In this document: piece after piece, positions 13,102 through 18,815 of the stretch
Layout of the letters: every line of letters starts with the position of its first letter
Position numbering within the stretch: the stretch's first letter is position 1
Assembly (NCBI GenBank): GCA_937916085.1
Contig: CALGGO010000016.1
Span: 1 to 18,815 of the forward strand
Length of the DNA stretch: 18,815 bases
Reading direction: 5' to 3'
Origin: an uncultured Prevotellaceae bacterium
GTDB taxonomy: Bacteria > Bacteroidota > Bacteroidia > Bacteroidales > Muribaculaceae
Made by a program: the position numbers and the translations under genes
The notes under the pieces: model-generated
Seen by the model: the letters and a program-made list of their open reading frames with translations, nothing else
Database searches by the model: none
What the model was told of the DNA's origin: nothing

Positions 13102-15112
13102 GTTTCAAGAAGTCGAGGAAGCCGTCGATGTCTTCTTTGTAAACAAAGGGTCCCGACATGAGTTCTCCCTTAGAGTTGAGCACCACATAATAGGGCTGCG
13201 AATTGGCGTAGAATTTCACCTCTTGCAGATAGCTCCACTTGTCGCCCACGGTTCTGATTTTCTTTACTGCCTTTCCGTCTTTCTCAATTGTGATGGGTTT
13301 GTCGAGTTCGGTCTTGTCGTCAACCATAAGGCGGATGTGAGTGAAGTTCTCGCTGAGCTCATTCTTCACCTTGTCAACTCCCATCACCGCGCTCTCCATC
13401 TTGCGGCAGTTCACGCAGCCATAGCCTGAGAACTCCAGGAAGATTGGTTTGCCGCTCTTCTCGGCAGCGGCGACGCCAGCCTCAAAGTCTTCCCATTCTT
13501 TGATGGTCTCGGGATTAGTGTTATAGTCTTGGGTATATAGTGGCGGCACGAAGGCGCTGGTGGTGCGCAACGGAGCGCCCCACAAGCCAGGGATGAGGTA
13601 GGCGGTGAAGGCTATAGAGATGATGCCGAGCATCAGCCTGACAACGCCAATCGGTTTCCTCTTCTCGCCGTCGCTCTTGAGGTGCAGCATACCAAGCAGG
13701 TAAAGCCCCAGCAGGCCGAATATAGCTATCCACAGGGCGAGAAACGTCTCTCGGTCGAGGATGTGCCAGCCATAGGCGAGGTCGGCAACCGATAGGAACT
13801 TGAGCGACAACGCCAGCTCTAGGAAACCCAGCACCACTTTGACGGTGTTGAGCCAACTTCCCGATTTTGGCAGCTTCTTGAGCATTGACGGGAATAATGC
13901 GAATAATGTGAAAGGAATCGCTAGAGCTAAAGCAAAGCCAAACATTCCCACAGTGGGACCTATCATGCTGCCGCTGGTGGCAGTCTGAACAAGCAAAGTG
14001 CCGATGATGGGTCCTGTGCAGGAGAACGACACAATCACCAGCGTGAACGCCATGAAGAAGATGCTGAGCAAGCCTGTTGTCTTCTCTGCCTTGCTGTCCA
14101 TTTTGCTCGACCACGAGTCGGGGAGCTTGATTTCAAAGGCTCCTAGGAATGAGATGGCAAAGAGCACCAGCAGCAGGAAGAAGATGATATTGCACACGGC
14201 ATTGGTGGCTAGGGCGTTAAGTTTGTTGGCACCAAAGATTGCGGTGACGAGCAGCCCGAGCAGCACATAGATGACGATAATGGAAATGCCGTATGTCACA
14301 GCGCTGGTGATGGACTGGCTCTTGGTGTTGCCTTTCTTGAGGAAAAAGCTCACCGTGAGCGGAATGATGGGCCACACGCAGGGCGTGATCAACGCAACGA
14401 AACCCGCCAGGAAACACGTCCAGAACAGGAACCACATGGAGTTGCTGTTGCCCTCGGTGCCTTCGGCAGCTTTGTCGATAAACTTCACTGGCGCCCAGAG
14501 GTCGCTGCTGCTGCCCATCGATGAGGATGTAGCTGCCATAGACAGAGAGTCGCTGTCAACACCTTCCTCGCTGGTCTCCTCAGCAACTTCTTCCTCAACA
14601 GCATCTTCGTTGCTATTATCTTCCTTAGCGTCTTCTTTAACTTCCTCTTTACTCTTCACATCACCGCTGAAGTCAAACAGCTCGCTTCCAGGCAGGCAGC
14701 CTTGGTCGCTGCACGCCTGGTAGCTCACTTCTCCTTCTATCTTGTATTTGTCGGCTGTAGTGGTGAAATTCTGGGAAATGGAGACTGTGCCTTCCCATTG
14801 CCGCACTTTCATGCCAAACATCTCGTCGTCGATGGTCGCTGGAGCCTTGCTGTGCTTGAGGCCGCCCACAAGTTTCACGCCCTCTTTCTTATCCCACTTG
14901 ATGCTTAGTGGAATGGGACCTCCATCGGGAGTGTCGTTGGAATACATGTGCCAGCCGTTGTCGATGCTGGCGGTGAAGGTTATCACGCCATTTTTGTCAT
15001 CAGTCATTTTTATGCTATTGGTCCACTTCACGGGGTTGAGCATCTGCGCTTGAGCGACAAAGGCACACAGGCTTATCGCAATGAGAATGTTAAGAAGTCG
15101 TTTCGTTTGCAT
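13070..15112 (-). CDS. dsbD: DsbD-type thiol:disulfide interchange protein
   Basis: 680 residues with the full three-part DsbD layout. Signal peptide (1-22, cleavage near AQAQ). Periplasmic N-terminal domain (about 24-150) with its Cys pair in YQACSDQGCLPG (Cys134 and 139). Acidic Glu/Asp/Ser linker (153-190). Membrane domain (about 225-510) with Cys245 in LITPCVWPIIPLTVSFF and Cys365 in SFSCTGPIIG, the pair that carries electrons across the membrane. C-terminal thioredoxin-like domain with FSGYGCVNCRKME (Cys566 and 569) and cis-Pro640 in NSQPYYVVLN. By family knowledge it moves reducing power from cytoplasmic thioredoxin to periplasmic proteins, including cytochrome c maturation. It has its own promoter and overlaps mazG by 32 bp, heading the dsbD-mazG-topB operon. 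Confidence 0.95.
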   Translation of the reverse strand: MQTKRLLNILIAISLCAFVAQAQMLNPVKWTNSIKMTDDKNGVITFTASIDNGWHMYSNDTPDGGPIPLSIKWDKKEGVKLVGGLKHSKAPATIDDEMFGMKVRQWEGTVSISQNFTTTADKYKIEGEVSYQACSDQGCLPGSELFDFSGDVKSKEEVKEDAKEDNSNEDAVEEEVAEETSEEGVDSDSLSMAATSSSMGSSSDLWAPVKFIDKAAEGTEGNSNSMWFLFWTCFLAGFVALITPCVWPIIPLTVSFFLKKGNTKSQSITSAVTYGISIIVIYVLLGLLVTAIFGANKLNALATNAVCNIIFFLLLVLFAISFLGAFEIKLPDSWSSKMDSKAEKTTGLLSIFFMAFTLVIVSFSCTGPIIGTLLVQTATSGSMIGPTVGMFGFALALAIPFTLFALFPSMLKKLPKSGSWLNTVKVVLGFLELALSLKFLSVADLAYGWHILDRETFLALWIAIFGLLGLYLLGMLHLKSDGEKRKPIGVVRLMLGIISIAFTAYLIPGLWGAPLRTTSAFVPPLYTQDYNTNPETIKEWEDFEAGVAAAEKSGKPIFLEFSGYGCVNCRKMESAVMGVDKVKNELSENFTHIRLMVDDKTELDKPITIEKDGKAVKKIRTVGDKWSYLQEVKFYANSQPYYVVLNSKGELMSGPFVYKEDIDGFLDFLKRGKEKYEKQK

Positions 15113-15141
15113 TTCTAAGTTCTTGTTTTGATTTTATGGTG

Positions 15142-15172
15142 CAAAGTTACTCACTACTTTTATTTAATGCAA
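15142..15172 (-). promoter_or_regulatory. Promoter of the dsbD-mazG-topB operon
   Basis: Minus strand TAACTTTG (15142-15149) fits TAnnTTTG; TTG at 15170-15172 lies 20 nt upstream as a partial -33 box. It lies 30 nt ahead of the dsbD start, in the 152-bp divergent region shared with nrnA. Confidence 0.7.
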
Positions 15173-15225
15173 TTATATAACTCTAAAAAAAACCTAACAT
15201 AATGCTAATGTATGAAATTTATTGC

Positions 15226-15233
15226 TACCTTTG
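15226..15233 (+). promoter_or_regulatory. -7 box ahead of the nrnA-like gene
   Basis: TACCTTTG fits TAnnTTTG exactly, 31 nt before the ATG at 15265. No TTTG is found at the expected -33 position, so only the -7 element is supported. Confidence 0.65.
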
Positions 15234-15264
15234 TGGCTTAAAAGGCGAAAAATGACAGTTAGGC

Positions 15265-16284
15265 ATGATAAAAAACATTATTGACCCTGATTCTCTTGAG
15301 CGGTTTAAGAAGCTGGTGGAAGGTGTGTCCCGCATCGTGATCACCTGCCACAAGAAGCCCGATGGCGACGCCATTGGGTCGAGTCTGGCATTATGCCTGG
15401 CTTTGCGTAATATGGGCAAGAATGCCATTGTCATCATTCCCGACCAGCTGCCGCAGTCGCTGGCGTTTGCCACCGAGGGAATTGATTATGTCACGTTCAC
15501 TTTCAACGAGAAGCGCGCGGGCAACATCATCAGGAACACGCAGCTCATTTTATGCCTTGACTATAATGATATTGACCGCACCGACAAGATGAGCCCGTTG
15601 CTCAAAGAGAGCAAGGCGGCGAAGGTGCTCATTGACCATCACTTGAACCCCGCACCAGTTTTTGACGTGCTGTTCTCGTTCCCCGAGTTGTCATCGACTT
15701 GCGAGGTCGTTTACCGCATCTTGAGAGAAGCCGATTGGCTCCAATATGCCGACAAGCATGTGGCGTCGCTGCTCTTTGTGGGAATGATGACCGACACTGG
15801 CAACCTGGCTTGGAGCTCGTCTTATCCCGAGGTGTATGAGATTATGGCTCGGCTCATGGAGTATGGCATCGACAAGCCTTACCTCTACAAGCAGGCGATG
15901 GACACGGTGCCGCTTAACAGCCTCAAGCTGCACAGCTATGCCTTGCTCAACAAGATGACAGTCATCGACGACAGCATAGCGCTGATAGTTCTCGACAAAA
16001 GCGACCTCGAGACCTTCCACTACAAGACTGGCGACACCGAGCGCCTGGTGAACCGCCCCCTTTCGGTGAAAGGCGTGTATTGGTCAACCTTCATGCGTGA
16101 GGACCCTGACTGCATCAAGGTGTCGATGCGCAGCGAGGGCGACTTTGCCGTCGATACCCTGTGTGCCACTTATTTTGGTGGTGGAGGTCACAAGAACGCT
16201 GCTGCCGGAGAGTTTTATGGCTCATTGGCCGAGGCGATAGAGATTTATTATAAGATAGTAGAAAAAGTAAAAAACGAAAAATAA
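15265..16284 (+). CDS. nrnA: DHH-family phosphoesterase, NrnA-like oligoribonuclease
   Basis: 339 residues with all DHH/DHHA1 motifs: I, TCHKKPDGDAIGSSLAL (27-43); II, LCLDYNDIDR (Asp99); III, LIDHHLNP (Asp124-His125-His126); IV, TDTGNLAWSS (Asp177). The DHHA1 substrate-binding loop YFGGGGHKNAAAG is at 303-315. Proteins of this architecture and length degrade 2-5-nt RNA and, in some species, 3'-phosphoadenosine 5'-phosphate or cyclic-di-AMP-derived pApA; Mn-dependent and cytoplasmic. The exact substrate cannot be told from sequence. An upstream ATG at 15252 runs into a stop after four codons, so 15265 is the start. The lipoprotein gene follows after 7 bp, suggesting co-transcription. Confidence 0.92.
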   Translation: MIKNIIDPDSLERFKKLVEGVSRIVITCHKKPDGDAIGSSLALCLALRNMGKNAIVIIPDQLPQSLAFATEGIDYVTFTFNEKRAGNIIRNTQLILCLDYNDIDRTDKMSPLLKESKAAKVLIDHHLNPAPVFDVLFSFPELSSTCEVVYRILREADWLQYADKHVASLLFVGMMTDTGNLAWSSSYPEVYEIMARLMEYGIDKPYLYKQAMDTVPLNSLKLHSYALLNKMTVIDDSIALIVLDKSDLETFHYKTGDTERLVNRPLSVKGVYWSTFMREDPDCIKVSMRSEGDFAVDTLCATYFGGGGHKNAAAGEFYGSLAEAIEIYYKIVEKVKNEK

Positions 16285-16291
16285 AAAGATA

Positions 16292-16867
16292 ATGAGAAAT
16301 ACTAAACTTTTATTATTCATGCTGGCTATTGTAGCAGCAGTTTTTATGTCATCATGCAGTGATAGCGAGAGCTATGCCCAGCTACTCGAAAAAGAGCGCC
16401 ATGCCACTAACGCTTACTTGGCAAACTGCCGTGTGGTAAACGAGATTCCTAGCGACACCGTGTTTGAAGTGGGCAAAGACGCGCCATATTATAGAATCGA
16501 CCCCGAAGGCAATATCTATATGCAAGTGCTCAAAGCCGGTGACCGCAAAAACGACAAAGTAAAAGACTCTGAGAAAATCTACTTCCGATACATGCGTTAT
16601 GACCTTTATTATTGGTACACCTATGGCGAGATGCTGGGTAATGGCAATGAGAACGACATGAATCTCTCGCCCACCTATTTCAATTATGGGAACTACGCTC
16701 TTGCCGCCTCGGCGCAATGGGGGTATGGCATACAGATGCCTTTGGCTTTCTTGGGTGTTGATAGCGAGGTGAACATTATCATCAAGTCGCAATATGGTTT
16801 GACCAGCGAGATCTCTAACGTTAGGCCCTACCTCTATCATGTGCGCTATTTCCGCAATCAGATATAA
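16292..16867 (+). CDS. DUF4827-type lipoprotein
   Basis: 191 residues. The N-terminus is a lipoprotein signal (MRNTKLLLFMLAIVAAVFM) with Cys22 in MSSCSD, followed by Ser-Asp-Ser-Glu, a context compatible with export beyond the inner membrane. The mature part (SYAQLLEKERHATNAYLANC, DTVFEVGKDAPYYRIDPEGN, YMQVLKAGD, QMPLAFLGVDSEVNIIIKSQ, RPYLYHVRYF) matches, from memory, the Bacteroidota DUF4827 family, which has an FKBP-like fold; the spacing of FLGVDSEVNIIIKS resembles the FKBP end strand. Peptidyl-prolyl isomerase activity is not established. It lies 7 bp after nrnA and upstream of glmM, an arrangement I recall from other Bacteroidales. No terminator in the usual sense follows, but palindromes begin at the very next base. 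Confidence 0.82.
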   Translation: MRNTKLLLFMLAIVAAVFMSSCSDSESYAQLLEKERHATNAYLANCRVVNEIPSDTVFEVGKDAPYYRIDPEGNIYMQVLKAGDRKNDKVKDSEKIYFRYMRYDLYYWYTYGEMLGNGNENDMNLSPTYFNYGNYALAASAQWGYGIQMPLAFLGVDSEVNIIIKSQYGLTSEISNVRPYLYHVRYFRNQI

Positions 16868-17230
16868 TGCGCTACGCGCAGTTAGCCGCTCGCGTTGCTC
16901 GCTAGTTGTGCCGCTCGCTTTGCTCGCTGGTTGTGCCGCTCGCTTTGCTCGCTAGTTTGCCGCGCTTCGCGCGAAAATTAGAGAGCCTGTGGCTCTAAAA
17001 TTATAATGGTGCTTCGCACTAAAATTTTATTTTAAAATAATTTTAGCGCCCTTGGGCGCAATATCAATTTTAGCACGAAGTGCTCTAATTTTCACTCCGT
17101 CAGGAGTGGCAAACAGTGGCGGATATGGAATTTTAAAATTAATTTTGATTCAATTTTAAGCGAAGCGCCCCACTAGCCTCAAGGCAATGGTAGTTTCTAG
17201 CCGTTTCACTAGTTTGCACGCGCTTCGCGC
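16868..17230. repeat. Cluster of mini-hairpins between DUF4827 gene and glmM
   Basis: At least eight short palindromes, each with a different stem: 16868-16880 (TGCGC-TAC-GCGCA), 16961-16973 (CGCGC-TTC-GCGCG), 16982-16996 (AGAGCC-TGT-GGCTCT), 17009-17019 (GTGC-TTC-GCAC), 17046-17059 (GCGCCC-TT-GGGCGC), 17072-17084 (AGCAC-GAA-GTGCT), 17093-17108 (CACTCC-GTCA-GGAGTG) and 17220-17230 (GCGC-TTC-GCGC); a weaker one is at 17160-17168. Most spacers contain AATTTTA or TAAAATT. The whole 444-bp gap (16868-17311) has no credible ORF. TAATTTTG at 17140-17147 fits a -7 box but lacks a -33 box and is 165 nt from glmM. Confidence 0.8.
16885..16957. repeat. 25-bp tandem repeat, about 2.9 copies
   Basis: Copies at 16885-16909, 16910-16934 and 16935-16957 (partial), each beginning GCCGCTCGC and containing TTGCTCGCT, then A/G and GTTGT. 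They differ at one or two positions only. Each unit also contains a direct repeat of GCTCGC. Confidence 0.85.
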
Positions 17231-17254
17231 TTAAAATTAACTGAAAATTGTTTT

Positions 17255-17275
17255 TAATTGTTTGCAATTGTTTGA
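17255..17275. repeat. Two copies of the AATTGTTTG motif before glmM
   Basis: TAATTGTTTG (17255-17264) runs directly into CAATTGTTTGA (17265-17275). The same word occurs at 5806-5816, 9878-9888, 9919-9929 and, inverted, at 18721-18731. I saw it only outside genes, except where it touches the stop codon at 9918-9920. Confidence 0.7.
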
Positions 17276-17311
17276 AAAAAGTCAACTAAAAAAACTCAAA
17301 ACACAAAACAT

Positions 17312-18703
17312 ATGTCACTAATAAAATCTATATCGGGTATTCGTGGCACTATAGGAGGTGCTGCGGGTGATGGCTTGTCGCCATTAGATATCGTAAAGTT
17401 CACAACGGCTTACGCCACTTTCATACGTCGCAACTCTAATAGCGAGTCAAATGTGATAGTCGTGGGGCGCGACGCGCGCCTTTCGGGACGCATGGTGCTG
17501 AACATCGTGGTTGGCACGCTCACAGGCATGGGGTTTGACGTGGTGAACATTGGTCTTGCCACCACACCCACCACCGAGCTTGCTGTGGTGTGGGAGAAAG
17601 CCTGTGGCGGAATCATCATCACCGCCTCTCACAACCCCAAGCAGTGGAACGCTCTTAAACTGCTCAACGAGCGTGGCGAGTTCCTCGACGACGCACAGGG
17701 CAAGGAGGTGCTGTGCATCGCCGAGGCCGAAGACTTTGACTATGCACCAGTCGAGAAGCTGGGTCGTGAGCAGAAGAACTATACCTACTTGCGCCGCCAC
17801 ATCGATGCCGTGAAGGCGTTGCCTCTGGTTGATGTGGAGGCGGTAAAGGACGCCAATTTCACTGTGGCTGTCGATGCCGTGAACTCGATAGGTGGCGTGG
17901 CGATTCCCAAGCTGCTGGAGTCGATGGGCGTGAGGAGCGAGAATATCGTCAAGCTCTACTGCGACCCCACGGGCAACTTCGGGCACACCCCCGAGCCTAT
18001 TCCCGAGAACCTCACCGCCATCCAGGACCTTATGAAGCAGGGCAAGGCCGATGTGGGCTTTGTCGTGGATCCCGATGTTGACCGCTTGGCGATAGTGATG
18101 GAGAACGGCGAGTTTTTCGTGGAGGAATACACCCTAGTGGCGGTGGCCGACTATGTGCTCTCGCACACCCCGGGCCCTACGGTCTCTAACCTGTCGTCGT
18201 CACGGGCATTGCGCGACGTGACTCAAGCTCATGGCTGCACCTACACCGCAGCCGCCGTGGGAGAGGTGAATGTCACCACCGAGATGCGACGCACTGGCGC
18301 CGTGATAGGCGGCGAGGGAAATGGCGGTGTCATCTATCCCGAGCTGCACTACGGCCGCGACGCCCTTGTGGGAGTGGCGCTCTTCCTCACTCTGCTCGCC
18401 AAGAGCGGGAAGAAAGTGAGTGAGCTCAAAGCCTCCTATCCCCAGTACAGCATCGCCAAGACTAAGCTACAGCTTCGGGCAGGGATGGATGTGGACAGGA
18501 TTCTCAAAGCCGTGGAGCAGCACTACAGTGGCGAGCAGCTCACCACCATCGACGGCGTGAAGATCGACTTCGAGGACGGCTGGGCCCACCTGCGCAAGAG
18601 CAACACCGAGCCCATCATTCGCATCTACAGCGAAGCTCACACCATGGAAAAGGCGCAGCAACTGGGCGACGACGTGAAGCGCATCGTCGAGTCGCTGATA
18701 TGA
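17312..18703 (+). CDS. glmM: Phosphoglucosamine mutase
   Basis: 463 residues of the alpha-D-phosphohexomutase superfamily with all four active-site motifs: phosphoserine loop TASHNPKQWN (104-113, Ser106), metal loop DPDVDR (253-258), sugar-binding GEGNGG (334-339) and phosphate-binding RKSNTEPIIRIYSEA (428-442). The start SLIKSISGIRGTIG and length fit GlmM, which converts glucosamine-6-phosphate to glucosamine-1-phosphate for UDP-GlcNAc, peptidoglycan and lipid A. A phosphomannomutase/phosphoglucomutase role cannot be ruled out from sequence alone; GEGNGG in place of GEQSGH is a known variation in Bacteroidota and archaeal-like members. Its 5' region is separated from the DUF4827 gene by 444 bp of palindromes. 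The ATG at 17312 is followed directly by conserved sequence. Confidence 0.9.
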   Translation: MSLIKSISGIRGTIGGAAGDGLSPLDIVKFTTAYATFIRRNSNSESNVIVVGRDARLSGRMVLNIVVGTLTGMGFDVVNIGLATTPTTELAVVWEKACGGIIITASHNPKQWNALKLLNERGEFLDDAQGKEVLCIAEAEDFDYAPVEKLGREQKNYTYLRRHIDAVKALPLVDVEAVKDANFTVAVDAVNSIGGVAIPKLLESMGVRSENIVKLYCDPTGNFGHTPEPIPENLTAIQDLMKQGKADVGFVVDPDVDRLAIVMENGEFFVEEYTLVAVADYVLSHTPGPTVSNLSSSRALRDVTQAHGCTYTAAAVGEVNVTTEMRRTGAVIGGEGNGGVIYPELHYGRDALVGVALFLTLLAKSGKKVSELKASYPQYSIAKTKLQLRAGMDVDRILKAVEQHYSGEQLTTIDGVKIDFEDGWAHLRKSNTEPIIRIYSEAHTMEKAQQLGDDVKRIVESLI

Positions 18704-18720
18704 CCTCACAGGTACTTTTT

Positions 18721-18752
18721 TCAAACAATTACAAACAACAAAAATGCTCACG
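18721..18752 (+). repeat. Partial post-stop element after glmM
   Basis: TCAAACAATTACAAACAACA, then AAAATGCTCACGC: the first 19 nt match the consensus of the copies after the M16 gene and the 57-residue gene. It begins 17 nt after the glmM stop and has the same orientation relative to the gene. Confidence 0.6.
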
Positions 18753-18765
18753 CTCGGCAATTTAG

Positions 18766-18778
18766 TGCCCTGCGGGCA
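18766..18778. repeat. Triloop mini-hairpin after glmM
   Basis: TGCCC, loop TGC, GGGCA, preceded by AATTTAG: same design as the hairpins at 16868-17230. Confidence 0.65.
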
Positions 18779-18815
18779 GAAATCTATCAAATCTAGAACA
18801 AATCAAACAAATAAT

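Noticed and set aside
16868..16880. TGCGC-TAC-GCGCA as an intrinsic terminator of the DUF4827 gene
   Set aside because: The stem is only 5 bp and no T run follows; it fits the mini-hairpin class instead.
16885..16957. 25-bp tandem repeat as a CRISPR array
   Set aside because: The units abut without spacers.
17140..17147. TAATTTTG as the glmM promoter
   Set aside because: No -33 box and 165 nt from the start in AT-rich spacer sequence, where such a match is expected by chance.

Overview
The window looks like chromosomal DNA of a member of the Bacteroidales (Bacteroidota); a Muribaculaceae- or Prevotellaceae-like organism is a guess. Seen directly: Bacteroidota-type promoters (TAnnTTTG boxes at -7, some with TTTG about 19-20 nt upstream), weak or absent Shine-Dalgarno sites except in front of rpsR and rplI, a DUF4827-type lipoprotein, and RHS core wording typical of this phylum. 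The left 3.5 kb is AT-rich accessory DNA; the rest is a housekeeping backbone.

Layout. (1) 1-3477, plus strand: the 3' part of an Rhs polymorphic-toxin locus. It holds an AT-rich ORF cut by the window edge (possible immunity gene of a preceding cassette), a promoterless orphan RHS-core fragment fused in frame to an AT-rich C-terminal domain of unknown function, and three consecutive small membrane-protein genes that are immunity candidates. (2) 3495-15112, minus strand: a U32-family protein, tRNA-Met(CAU) with its own promoter and terminator, kdsB followed by an M16-like protein that lacks the zinc motif, the ribosomal operon rpsF-rpsR-rplI with promoter and terminator, and the tightly packed operon dsbD-mazG-topB-(57-residue Cys-rich membrane protein), in which mazG/topB and topB/small gene each overlap by ATGA. 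(3) 15265-18703, plus strand, divergent from dsbD: nrnA-like DHH phosphoesterase, DUF4827 lipoprotein, a 444-bp intergenic region full of palindromes, then glmM. kdsB and glmM belong to envelope precursor synthesis (Kdo activation and UDP-GlcNAc supply), dsbD to periplasmic thiol reduction, and mazG and nrnA to nucleotide clean-up.

The non-coding DNA is unusually structured. A shared element (consensus core TCAAACAATTRC followed by AACAAAAATGYGATTAAGC) lies just after the stop codons of the M16 gene and the 57-residue gene, with partial copies after dsbD and glmM. After dsbD it is overlapped by mazG and seems to have become the mazG N-terminus. A second class consists of mini-hairpins with mostly 3-nt loops and different stems. 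They cluster at 16868-17230 and also occur singly after rplI and glmM, and ahead of the U32 gene. A longer palindrome of similar design sits in frame inside topB, adding a 12-residue Gly/Ser-rich loop. These repeats and the Rhs toxin/immunity cassette are the best candidates for something undescribed. No CRISPR array, insertion sequence or prophage was seen.
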